In this document: piece after piece, positions 39,797 to 48,217 of the stretch | Layout of the letters: the number at the start of each line of letters is the position of its first letter | Position numbering within the stretch: the first letter of the stretch is position 1 | Source: an uncultured Lachnospiraceae bacterium | GTDB taxonomy: Bacteria; Bacillota; Clostridia; Lachnospirales; Lachnospiraceae | Length of the DNA stretch: 64,000 nucleotides | Assembly: GCA_910585005.1 (NCBI GenBank) | Contig: CAJUCN010000001.1 | Coordinates: 62,001-126,000 of the forward strand | Reading direction: 5' to 3' | Translations under genes and position numbers: made by a program | The notes under the pieces: model-generated | What the model saw: only the letters and a program-made list of their open reading frames with translations | Database searches by the model: none | What the model was told of the DNA's origin: nothing

Positions 39797-41311
39797 CTAA
39801 AAATTTACATACAAAAAGGAACTGACACCCGTCAGGGATAACACGCTCCATAAAAACAGCGCTGCCATAACCACGCCATGGATCACTTTCGGTTTCGCCC
39901 TCTTTACATGATCCCCAGCCGTCCTGCCAAAAAACACCAGCAAAACTGCCCCTGCCAATATCCATACCATACAGATCTCATGGGCATACTGCCATCCGTC
40001 TATGCCAAGCACCTTGATTACATACCAGAATTCATCCAGGTTAAAGCAGGCTGCCAGTTCCCGGTTCACTCTTCCCCCCTGAAAACTTACGATCGATTTC
40101 AGTAGTTCCACTCCATCCTTCACGGAAGGCGCCCGGAAAAATACCCAGGCAACATTAACATATGCAAAAGTAAACGCCACGGACAGCCCCTCAAGCAGCC
40201 TCTTCCCCCATCCCCGCATTTTTTCATATTTTTCTGAAAACCTGGCAAAACCCTTGCTCTCCAATGCCGCTCTTGTAATCACATACAAAACGCCATGCAT
40301 CATCCCCCAGACCAGGAATTGGGCTCCTGTGCCATGCCAGATTCCGCTGACCAAAAACACAGCCAGTACATTCACATAGGTTCTTGCCCTGCCCTTCCTG
40401 CTCCCTCCCAGGGGAATATACACATACCTGGTAAAAAATCCGGTAAGGGTGATATGCCATCTTTTCCAAAAGTCTATAATATGGACTGCCTTGTAGGGCG
40501 AACGGAAGTTGATTGGCAGTTCCACTCCAATCAGTCCCGAGATTCCCATCGCCATATCACAATAGCCGCTAAAGTCAAAATAAAGCTGCAACGTATAAGA
40601 AATCATGACAATCACAGCATCCCAGGAATGAAGGCCTGAAAGGGAAGCATACCCCAGATCCACTGCTTTCCCCAAAGTATCTGCAATCAGTGCCTTTTTA
40701 AATAAACCAAGCACAAAAAGGTAACAACACCGGAATATACGTTCCCAGTCCCACCCCTTTGTATTCTTAATGGCAGACCCTTTCCCCCTTCCGTAAGTTT
40801 CCTGAATTTGGGGGAGAAACTCTCCCCAAAGCGCAATAGGGCCTTGTATCATTTTGGGAAAATAAGTGATAACCAGCCCATAGGAAAGGCCATCCACCCC
40901 CTTTAACTTCCCTCCATAGCATTCCACCAAAAAGGCCACCTGGGTAAAGGTATAAAAGCTCACTGCAAGAGGCATAAATCTGCCACCTTCCAGATACTTA
41001 AACAACACAAGCGCCCCCAGGTGAAATACCAGGCCCACCGCCAAAAGCCTTTTACGCGTTTTCGGTTTTACACTTTGTTCTATCCATCGGCCAAGACCAA
41101 AGTTTACCGCCATGCTGCCAAGAAGAAAGGGGAGATGCCTGATTCCCCCCAGCCCGTAAAAAAACAGCGATGCCGCCAATAAAAAAATCCCGGGAAGCCT
41201 GTGCAGCCTCCCGTTTTTCCATTTGACCCGGGCAATCTGCCTGCATATGCCAACGCCTGCCAAGGTAAGCGGCAGGAAAGCAAAAAGAAAACCATAGGAA
41301 TTAAATAACAT
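39797..41311 (-). CDS. MBOAT family O-acyltransferase (first pair)
   Basis: The 504-residue polytopic protein has about ten transmembrane helices. Its signatures are YFPKMIQGPIALWGEFLPQI, YFDFSGYCDMAMGISGL, NFRSPYKAVHIIDFWKRWHI (H286), YIPLGGSRKGRARTY and GIWHGTGAQFLVWGMMHG with the invariant H326. These are the AlgI/DltB-type motifs for moving an acyl group across the membrane to a partner. Its start codon overlaps the stop of the preceding gene by one base, and the SGNH partner follows by 11 bp. The acceptor is probably the locus's polysaccharide. Confidence 0.93.
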   Translation of the reverse strand: MLFNSYGFLFAFLPLTLAGVGICRQIARVKWKNGRLHRLPGIFLLAASLFFYGLGGIRHLPFLLGSMAVNFGLGRWIEQSVKPKTRKRLLAVGLVFHLGALVLFKYLEGGRFMPLAVSFYTFTQVAFLVECYGGKLKGVDGLSYGLVITYFPKMIQGPIALWGEFLPQIQETYGRGKGSAIKNTKGWDWERIFRCCYLFVLGLFKKALIADTLGKAVDLGYASLSGLHSWDAVIVMISYTLQLYFDFSGYCDMAMGISGLIGVELPINFRSPYKAVHIIDFWKRWHITLTGFFTRYVYIPLGGSRKGRARTYVNVLAVFLVSGIWHGTGAQFLVWGMMHGVLYVITRAALESKGFARFSEKYEKMRGWGKRLLEGLSVAFTFAYVNVAWVFFRAPSVKDGVELLKSIVSFQGGRVNRELAACFNLDEFWYVIKVLGIDGWQYAHEICMVWILAGAVLLVFFGRTAGDHVKRAKPKVIHGVVMAALFLWSVLSLTGVSSFLYVNF

Positions 41312-42114
41312 TACTCATCATCCTCATAATATTCCTGCCAGCTATCTACAATTTCCTGGGTGACAGGATCTAAATAAATTCGGTAACCGTCAACTTCCCC
41401 CACCAGTTCCAGCCCGCAGGCGGCAGGTTCCTGCCTGCATTCCCTGCCTGGCGAAAGCACAATATACTGACAATATTCCTCCCTGGTAGCCTCAAGGAGC
41501 TTTTCAAGATCCAGGATCTCAGATCCTTCCATGGCCTCATAAACGGCATTGTAATAGGCCCAGCGCTGTACCAGCATTTCCCTTCCGTAGGGCATATGGA
41601 TCCTGGCGCTGTATTGACGCACAAAGTGGATCAGCTCCGGAGGCATCACCGCCGACACTCTTGCCGCAGCATTTTCCGGCTCAATCAGATCGCAGATCTC
41701 TATCACCGTATCCGGGATATGATAACGGTTTTCCGCTTTGGATATATAATCGCTTTGATAGACATAACTGCCGCAAAGGCCGATCAGCGCCGCCCCGATC
41801 ACCGCCCCGATCCTCCTGTGTCCTTCAAACAGCCTGCAAAAGCCATATACCGTAATCATCCCCATGGGAATGGTCCACAAGATCCGGTAATAAGTCTCCG
41901 GATCCAGCCCGGCGGCTACAAAAACCTTACGGCTTAAAGGAAAGAGGAACAACACCAGGATAATCAGCGGAGCATATACAAACATCACCCGGTTGCGTCT
42001 CTCCTTTTCCCTTACCAGCAGATAGACCCACAGTAAGAAGGTCAGGAAAAGCAGCAGCTTTAAGCCGGTATATAATTTTAAAATAACAAGACTCTCCATA
42101 AAGATCCCAAACAT
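41311..42114 (-). CDS. Membrane protein with extracytoplasmic C-terminal domain (possibly second half of a DUF6077-type protein)
   Basis: The 267-residue product has about four transmembrane helices in residues 5-115, then a soluble domain with ENAAARVSAVMPPELIHFVR, RIHMPYGREMLV and QYIVLSPGRECRQEPAACG. It ends in an acidic tail. The C-terminal domain resembles the soluble ends of polytopic GT-C-like membrane proteins of this locus. It follows the DUF6077-like gene by 11 bp with a strong AGGAGGG ribosome binding site. I suspect that in relatives the two form one chain of about 630 residues. Function unknown; glycan or lipid-carrier glycosylation is a guess. Confidence 0.7.
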   Translation of the reverse strand: MFGIFMESLVILKLYTGLKLLLFLTFLLWVYLLVREKERRNRVMFVYAPLIILVLFLFPLSRKVFVAAGLDPETYYRILWTIPMGMITVYGFCRLFEGHRRIGAVIGAALIGLCGSYVYQSDYISKAENRYHIPDTVIEICDLIEPENAAARVSAVMPPELIHFVRQYSARIHMPYGREMLVQRWAYYNAVYEAMEGSEILDLEKLLEATREEYCQYIVLSPGRECRQEPAACGLELVGEVDGYRIYLDPVTQEIVDSWQEYYEDDE

Positions 42115-42125
42115 AGGCTTCCCTC

Positions 42126-43220
42126 CTATACACCCAGCATCCCATGAGTCAAAAGCAGATATAGTACGACGTAAAGCCCGCCGCTTATGCAGGCAAAGGC
42201 GGACCGCACCAAAATGCCAAACTCTTTTTTGCTGATCAGAAACAAAAAGCCAAATCCCACGCTCATCAAACAGCTCAGTAAAACCGCCAGGGAACTGCTA
42301 GCTCCTCCTGCCAGATTTAAAGCTCCCAAAAGAATCCACAATCCCTTTTCCTTGCTGTGGTCATAAAGCAGCAAAAAGATCCATATTACCGCTGGGATCA
42401 CCACATTTCCCGCAAAAGATTTCCCTTGCCAGGTCCGCGTCAAAAAAAAGGTTTCCGTGGTATATACGGAAATATTGCCAAACAACTGCCATAGCGCGAT
42501 CAACACTAAAAATAAGGGCAGCAGTTCCTTTTTCTTTTGAAAAAGCACACTGCCAATCTGGTAATAGAGCAAATAAGTAAAGGGAATCAGGACAAGGGGA
42601 ATCACACTATGACAAACCACTGTGGCATGAAGCCCGCTGAGCGTCCCTATATACGCTTCCCAAATAGGAAACAGGGCAAGGGCATGACGTACGTCAAGAG
42701 GGGCACTCCGCCCTGTATAGGGGTTTACCCGGTACAAAGAATCAAGCTGCTGGGCAACCACCGCCTGGACACCAAAATAGGCGTCATCTCCATCAAAAGA
42801 AGCTCTTGTGAAAGCCATGTACATTTGAAAAAGCACCAGCAGCAAAAACAAAGCCGTAAGGATCTTTCCCTCCGTACTCATTTCCGGGAAAGCCCAAACG
42901 CCATCTTTCCCTTTCCCCGAAAGAAACCATCCTTCTCCCTTTTTCCTGCTGCACAACAGAACCCAGATCCCTAAAAGGGCAAAAAAAACGATCACCGGCG
43001 TATAGATCTTTATAAACCTGCTGTAACCATTATATACCCCATAGATCACTACCGGAATCCCCACCAGCTCCAGCAGTGCAAATTGAAAGATATATCCCGC
43101 TATAAGCGCCACTCCCGGGCGGCGGCGCTGCTTTCCCAAGAAAGGCAGCGCCACAAGCCCTATACAAAAGGGGATCAAAAAAAGCCATATCACCAGACTG
43201 CATATGTTTAAAATGATCAT
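42126..43220 (-). CDS. Polytopic membrane protein, DUF6077-like
   Basis: The 364-residue product has about nine transmembrane helices. Between helices is a conserved-looking acidic loop, RASFDGDDAYFGVQAVVAQ, followed by DSLYRVNPYTGRSAPLDVRH and LFPIWEAYIGTLSGLH. This Asp-rich first big loop is reminiscent of GT-C glycosyltransferases, which keep catalytic acids there and use polyprenyl-phosphate sugars. I associate the pattern with DUF6077 of Clostridia, though from memory. It starts 1 bp behind the GT-C-like gene and stands 11 bp before the next, in a tightly packed operon. Confidence 0.75.
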   Translation of the reverse strand: MIILNICSLVIWLFLIPFCIGLVALPFLGKQRRRPGVALIAGYIFQFALLELVGIPVVIYGVYNGYSRFIKIYTPVIVFFALLGIWVLLCSRKKGEGWFLSGKGKDGVWAFPEMSTEGKILTALFLLLVLFQMYMAFTRASFDGDDAYFGVQAVVAQQLDSLYRVNPYTGRSAPLDVRHALALFPIWEAYIGTLSGLHATVVCHSVIPLVLIPFTYLLYYQIGSVLFQKKKELLPLFLVLIALWQLFGNISVYTTETFFLTRTWQGKSFAGNVVIPAVIWIFLLLYDHSKEKGLWILLGALNLAGGASSSLAVLLSCLMSVGFGFLFLISKKEFGILVRSAFACISGGLYVVLYLLLTHGMLGV

Positions 43221-43221
43221 C

Positions 43222-44772
43222 TCAAAAATTTCCTTTCACATCGTTACGACGGAACAAATAATAAGTAAACTCCCTATCTCCCAGATACCAGGGCGCCTGG
43301 GCAGCCAGTTCATACTTTTCCCAGATCACGTCCGGATATTCGTCCCTTGCAATAATATAATCCGTCCTGCCCTCCCTGACATACTGCTCCTGATCCCGGA
43401 GCACACAATCCAAGTGGATCGTCTGCGTTTGAAACCACCGGCAGGTAGGGACAATGTCGCACACCGTATAAAGCCCCGCATCCAGACAGCCAATATTCAG
43501 TAAAGTCGGATCTTCCGTCTCATCCACGATCTCTTTAAACTGATACAGAAAAAGATCCTCCCGCTTTTCTTTCATATGAGGAATATTCATAGACAGTCCA
43601 AGAATCATCACCCCGCAGATTCCCATACTTGCCGCTCCTGCCCAAACCATTCCCGTCTTCTGCAGCCAGTTGAAAGCCCCCTCCGGCACATGCGCCTGTA
43701 ATTTCCCCCAGGTTCCTTCCAACATCCTCCCCAAACAGGCAATGCCCAAAACGGTAAACACCGAAAGGGGAAGGGCATAATACGGAAGGTGGGATCCTCC
43801 CACATAGATCCCAAGGAACAAAAAGAAACAAAGGGCAAATATTTGAAACCTTTCCAGCATCTTTCGCCCTGGCAAAAGCAGCTCCCGGAAAACCCCTAAG
43901 ATCACCAGGCCAAAATAGACAAAATTATCCCGGATCAACCAATAAAGTAATTTGGCAAGGGTATAGATCCTCTCATAAAGCCCCGGACCGTCCTCGTTGA
44001 AATTACTATAGGCAAACACATTAATATAAACATACCCGAAATACCATTCGTATAATCCCTTTTGAATGCCGAAATAGGCCAGCCACGGAAGAAATGGCAC
44101 CGCCATTCCCAAAAGAAACCAAAGACAAGCTTTAACGGCCCCGGCAAAGTCCTTCCTTGCAAGGTAAGCAAATGCCACGCACATCATCCAGGCAAAGAAA
44201 AATCCCAACACCGTAAACTTGATATTGGCTACCATCCCCGCCAACAGCCCGCCAAGAAACAGCCTTTTCCTGCCCATTTCCTGTTCCGGGTACCTATTCC
44301 GAAAATATTCCAGGGACAGATACAACCCCCAGACCAAAAAGGGAAAGCAGATTTCTTCTGCGCTGCCACCCCAATAAAAACTCTTAGAAACAAAGGCCGC
44401 TGTAAGCGTTACGGGGGATAGGAAAAGCGCCCCCTTCCTGGGCAGATAAAGCTGCAAGATCTTATAGATCCCCCAAAGGTCAAACACCCCAAGAAGCGCT
44501 TCCAGGAGAAACACACCCAAAAAAGTGGTATGGGACACCAGATATGCCAGTCCATACAAAAAGTACAGATACATGCCCTTCTGGTCAAATACATCCCGAT
44601 ATGGCATTTTTCCATGGAAAAGGGCTTTCCCCACAGAAAAATAGCTATTGGCATCATTCCAGTCATTGCAGGGATACAAAAAGGAAGAACGGGTTGCCAG
44701 CATCAGGATCAAAAATGCTGACAACACCAAAAAACAAGCTTCTCCCGCCTTTTTACTTTTGGGTAAATTCAT
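43222..44772 (-). CDS. GT-C type (GT39/ArnT-like) membrane glycosyltransferase
   Basis: The 516-residue product has about ten transmembrane helices. The first extracytoplasmic loop carries SSFLYPCNDWNDANSYFSVG and FHGKMPYRDVFDQKGMYLYF, the Asp-rich pattern of GT39/ArnT-like enzymes that move sugars from polyprenyl phosphate outside the membrane. A soluble C-terminus of about 90 residues follows the last helix. The start at 44772 has AGGA 4 bases upstream and overlaps the rhamnosidase stop by 20 bp. A longer start at 44817 has no ribosome binding site. It is the second gene of the rhamnosidase-MBOAT operon and may decorate the exported glycan. Confidence 0.83.
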   Translation of the reverse strand: MNLPKSKKAGEACFLVLSAFLILMLATRSSFLYPCNDWNDANSYFSVGKALFHGKMPYRDVFDQKGMYLYFLYGLAYLVSHTTFLGVFLLEALLGVFDLWGIYKILQLYLPRKGALFLSPVTLTAAFVSKSFYWGGSAEEICFPFLVWGLYLSLEYFRNRYPEQEMGRKRLFLGGLLAGMVANIKFTVLGFFFAWMMCVAFAYLARKDFAGAVKACLWFLLGMAVPFLPWLAYFGIQKGLYEWYFGYVYINVFAYSNFNEDGPGLYERIYTLAKLLYWLIRDNFVYFGLVILGVFRELLLPGRKMLERFQIFALCFFLFLGIYVGGSHLPYYALPLSVFTVLGIACLGRMLEGTWGKLQAHVPEGAFNWLQKTGMVWAGAASMGICGVMILGLSMNIPHMKEKREDLFLYQFKEIVDETEDPTLLNIGCLDAGLYTVCDIVPTCRWFQTQTIHLDCVLRDQEQYVREGRTDYIIARDEYPDVIWEKYELAAQAPWYLGDREFTYYLFRRNDVKGNF

Positions 44773-47700
44773 ATGTTCCTGAAAGTAATTCATATTGTAC
44801 AGATTCTCCATCGTCAAAAACCAGTGTTACCCCCTTTGCCTTTTCAATTTTTTTGCCGCTCTCCAGGTATTCCCCGAAGGCAGGCGACGGCAGTGTAAGG
44901 GTTGCTGTTGTATTCGCAGGTATTTCAAAATAATACCGGTATCCATTTTCTTCCTGTTCCCATTTTACACTAATTTTCCCATACGCACCAGCGTAACTTC
45001 CCTCGGCGAACAAAAGGCCTCCCCCTGCCTTGGGTTCCAACAAAATGTGTTGAAAACCAGGGGCCGCCTCATCGCTTTTTATCCCCAGCACATCCGTATA
45101 CAGCCAAGAAACCGGCGCGCCAAATGCAAAATGATTGAATGATCCGTCCAGCACATACCCGTCTCCGTCTTCCTGCTCCTGATAGGCATTAAGACGCTCC
45201 CAATTGGTGGTGGCTCCTTGGGTTGCCGGAAACAGCAAAGAAGGCATCTGCTCCTGCAACAGCATCTGATATGCACTCTCCAAATAACCATGGCTGCCTA
45301 GCGCGGGAAGCAGATATCCGATCCCGGAAAATCCCGTATGGATATGATAACCACTGTATTCCGCCAACAGATCAAGCTGTGCTGCCGCTGCCTCTTCAAG
45401 TTCTTCCGGAAAAAGAGAAAATTCCAGCCCCAGAGCATAGGAGGTCTGGGTGTTACACACCGTCTGTCCGTCAGGAAGTACAAACTGCTCCTGCCAGGCC
45501 TGTCGGAAATTTTCATAAACCTGCCGGTAATGCTGTGCATCTTCCGTATTCCCTATCACCGCCGCCATCCGGGAAAGCAAATCGGCGGAATGGGCGCACC
45601 ATGCCGTATCCGACAATTCTTTAGGCGTCTCCTCCGAAGAAAGATGATCTCCATAGCCTCCCCAGTAACGGACATAATCTTCACTGGTCTTTACCAGTAC
45701 CTCCACCCAGCTCTTTAAAGCATCATAATTTTCCTGTATAATACTTGGATCCCCGTACTGCATATACAAATTCCATGTAATCACAACTGGTGCGTCTCCC
45801 CAGCAATTGTTGGAAGCCGCGCCGCCCGTTCCGTCCCATTCGGTCCCAAAGTTTCTTGGAACCATATCGGCAAAGGATCCTCCTTCCTTTTGGATTTGCC
45901 GCTCCTCCTGAAGGAACTTGCGGTAAAACGCAAAACAATCCATGTTATAAGATGCCGCAAGAGAAAACACCTGGGCATCTCCACTCCACCCGTGACGCTC
46001 GTCCCTCTGGGGACAATCCATCGGATTATCCAGAAAATTGCTTTTCTGGCTCCACAGAGAATTCTCAAAATACCGGTTCAATAATTCATTGGAACACTGA
46101 AAGCTGCCTGTCTGCTCTAAATCTGAGGAGAGCACGATCCCCTTCACATCCTCCAGGGGCAACGGTTCGTCGATACCTGTGATCTGCACATACCGGAAAC
46201 CATGAAAGACAGACTCCGGCTCAAATTCTTCCCCCTGTTCCTCTCCCTTAAGCACATAGTAATCCGTGGCCTCCGCCGTGAGAAGGTTTTCTGTCCAGAT
46301 CGTTCCAGGCACATCATCTTTATTGACCAGATCTTCCTCATTTAACGCCTCTGCATACCGCAGTGTGATAACCTGGCCCTTTTGCCCGGTGACCTTGATC
46401 CGGCATACGCCTGCAAAGTTCTGTCCAAAATCATAGACAAAGGTATTTTCTTTGGGTTCTGACACCCCAACAGGTGATAAAGTCTCGATGCAGACAATAG
46501 GCTCGTTGGCTTTTCCTGCCATGGGTATGCTTAAGTACTCTTCCCTGACCTGGTTGACTTCGGCCTTTTGCCAGCCCTCTCCCTCAAAACCAGCCTTGTC
46601 ATACCCCGGCTGTTCATAATTGGCATCATAAAATTCTCCCTGGTACAGATCATCCTCCCTTACCGGGCCATCCGTATAACACTGGAAACTTTGGTCTGTC
46701 ACAATACAGTCGGCGCTGCCATCCTCATAGCAGATCTCCAGCATGCCCATTAAGGCGTTTTTATCCCCCCAGGGATTCCAGATCTCCGTATATCCCACCC
46801 CCCGGTCATACCAGCCATGGAAGAGCGCCGCGCCAAGGGCATTTACCTGGCCCGCCCTGACAAGATCCGTCACATCATAGGCTGCATAGCTAAGCTGCTG
46901 GTTATAGGCCAGTTTCCCTGGGGCAAAATATTCTTTGGAAACCTCTTCTCCATTTAGAAAAAGGGAAAAACATCCAAGAGCCGTCATATAGATTCTTGCG
47001 CTTGCAATCTCCTTGTCTTTAACGGCAAATTCCCTCCTGAATAAAGGAGCTGGTGATTCTCCTCCTGGCGTAAGCATAAGACCGCTCCCGATCCGCAGCC
47101 TTCCCTCTTCCACAGGCACATAATAGGGCGTAAAGATCGTTTCCTCCTCTTCAAAATCCTCCTGCCAGATCACCTTTCCCTGGCCATCTTGTACCAAAAT
47201 TTCGTCCATCCATGCATAAGACGTCCCCCGGCTTTTGTAATACCCGATACTGCCCACCGGAGTTTTTTCTATCCGGAACACTCCCGCTTCGGCATCATTG
47301 ATCCTCACCCTTAATTCTTCTTCACAAACGGCAAGCTGCAAGGAAAAACTTTTCCCGTCTTTTGGAATTCCTTCCCCGATCTGCACCTCTTCCTCTGAAA
47401 GGATTTTATTCTTGTCCATACGGGCCAAACGGAAAACAGGCTGTCCATCCAAATTCTGTATCTGGCATAAGTACATGGCCCCATAACGCCCCTTTGTAGC
47501 GCCAAATACCAGCCCTGCAGTGGTATTTTCCACCTCCATCCGGTATTGGATGCTGTAGCTTAAATCCTCCCGGTTCTCCTTTTTATCTTCCTGAACCGGC
47601 GCTGAAATCCAACACGCCCCCTGCATGCCTTCCCCCATCAGCCCGGTTTCAAACCATGCTTCTTCTTTGGACAAGTATAAATCTTCCCGGTCATCCCAGA

Positions 47701-48085
47701 CCTCTACCTGCCAGTAATACCGGGTCCTGGCTTCCAGCTTCTCCCCCTGGTAGGCAATGCCCGTAGATCCTGCCTGGTTTACCATTCCGCTGTCCCACAC
47801 ATATTCCCCCTTTGCCAGGCCTTCTTTTCCTTTGGCGACTGTAACCCGGTATGCCTCCTGGGCGCACCCTCTCCTGCTGCTTGCAAGCTGCCAGCTAAAA
47901 GTAGGCGTCCATTCGTCAATCCCCAGCGGATTTATCAAATGGCAGACCTTAAGCCCCTTAACTTCCGTACCCGACCGGCCGCTTCTAATCCGTTTGATCG
48001 CAGCCCCCACAAGTACCATACAAAAAACAAGTAACAGTACGCCTATGAAATTAAAGATATAAAACAATTTACGGTTATTTTTCAT
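44753..48085 (-). CDS. Membrane-anchored alpha-L-rhamnosidase (GH78)
   Basis: The 1110-residue enzyme should release terminal alpha-L-rhamnose outside the cell. An N-terminal helix (about 7-29) with no cleavage site acts as anchor. Then come an Ig-like N-domain (HLINPLGIDEWTPTFSWQLA), an inserted concanavalin-like part (about 160-330), jelly-roll modules (FRREFAVKDKEIASARIYMT, NGEEVSKEYFAPGKL) and the (alpha/alpha)6 catalytic domain. The catalytic domain has DNPMDCPQRDERHGWSGDAQ, the GH78 acid motif, and later TTNWERLNAYQEQ. The C-terminal beta domain contains SFNHFAFGAPVSWLYTDV. It is the first gene of a six-gene operon ending with MBOAT-SGNH. A membrane form beside rhamnose synthesis is unusual. 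The start at 48085 has AAAGGG 5 bases upstream. Confidence 0.92.
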   Translation of the reverse strand: MKNNRKLFYIFNFIGVLLLVFCMVLVGAAIKRIRSGRSGTEVKGLKVCHLINPLGIDEWTPTFSWQLASSRRGCAQEAYRVTVAKGKEGLAKGEYVWDSGMVNQAGSTGIAYQGEKLEARTRYYWQVEVWDDREDLYLSKEEAWFETGLMGEGMQGACWISAPVQEDKKENREDLSYSIQYRMEVENTTAGLVFGATKGRYGAMYLCQIQNLDGQPVFRLARMDKNKILSEEEVQIGEGIPKDGKSFSLQLAVCEEELRVRINDAEAGVFRIEKTPVGSIGYYKSRGTSYAWMDEILVQDGQGKVIWQEDFEEEETIFTPYYVPVEEGRLRIGSGLMLTPGGESPAPLFRREFAVKDKEIASARIYMTALGCFSLFLNGEEVSKEYFAPGKLAYNQQLSYAAYDVTDLVRAGQVNALGAALFHGWYDRGVGYTEIWNPWGDKNALMGMLEICYEDGSADCIVTDQSFQCYTDGPVREDDLYQGEFYDANYEQPGYDKAGFEGEGWQKAEVNQVREEYLSIPMAGKANEPIVCIETLSPVGVSEPKENTFVYDFGQNFAGVCRIKVTGQKGQVITLRYAEALNEEDLVNKDDVPGTIWTENLLTAEATDYYVLKGEEQGEEFEPESVFHGFRYVQITGIDEPLPLEDVKGIVLSSDLEQTGSFQCSNELLNRYFENSLWSQKSNFLDNPMDCPQRDERHGWSGDAQVFSLAASYNMDCFAFYRKFLQEERQIQKEGGSFADMVPRNFGTEWDGTGGAASNNCWGDAPVVITWNLYMQYGDPSIIQENYDALKSWVEVLVKTSEDYVRYWGGYGDHLSSEETPKELSDTAWCAHSADLLSRMAAVIGNTEDAQHYRQVYENFRQAWQEQFVLPDGQTVCNTQTSYALGLEFSLFPEELEEAAAAQLDLLAEYSGYHIHTGFSGIGYLLPALGSHGYLESAYQMLLQEQMPSLLFPATQGATTNWERLNAYQEQEDGDGYVLDGSFNHFAFGAPVSWLYTDVLGIKSDEAAPGFQHILLEPKAGGGLLFAEGSYAGAYGKISVKWEQEENGYRYYFEIPANTTATLTLPSPAFGEYLESGKKIEKAKGVTLVFDDGESVQYELLSGTYEFTQK

Positions 48086-48142
48086 GTTATCCCTTTCTCC
48101 CGAAAGCTTCAATTTTTATATTAACATAAATTTGTTATCCGG

Positions 48143-48171
48143 TGGACACTTTTTTTAATCTATGTTACAAT
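48143..48171 (+). promoter_or_regulatory. Sigma-A promoter for the UGM-like flavoprotein gene
   Basis: TGGACA (48143-48148), a 17-bp spacer and TACAAT (48166-48171) on the plus strand. It lies in the 132-bp divergent gap to the rhamnosidase gene. Confidence 0.7.
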
Positions 48172-48217
48172 TTGAAAAGGTTTATATACTTCTGATCAAC
48201 CGGAATGGAGGTTTACT

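Noticed and set aside
41311..43220. Frameshift pseudogene joining the two membrane-protein genes
   Set aside because: The second frame has a strong ribosome binding site and a good start codon, so two working genes are more likely. It is kept as a possible fission.
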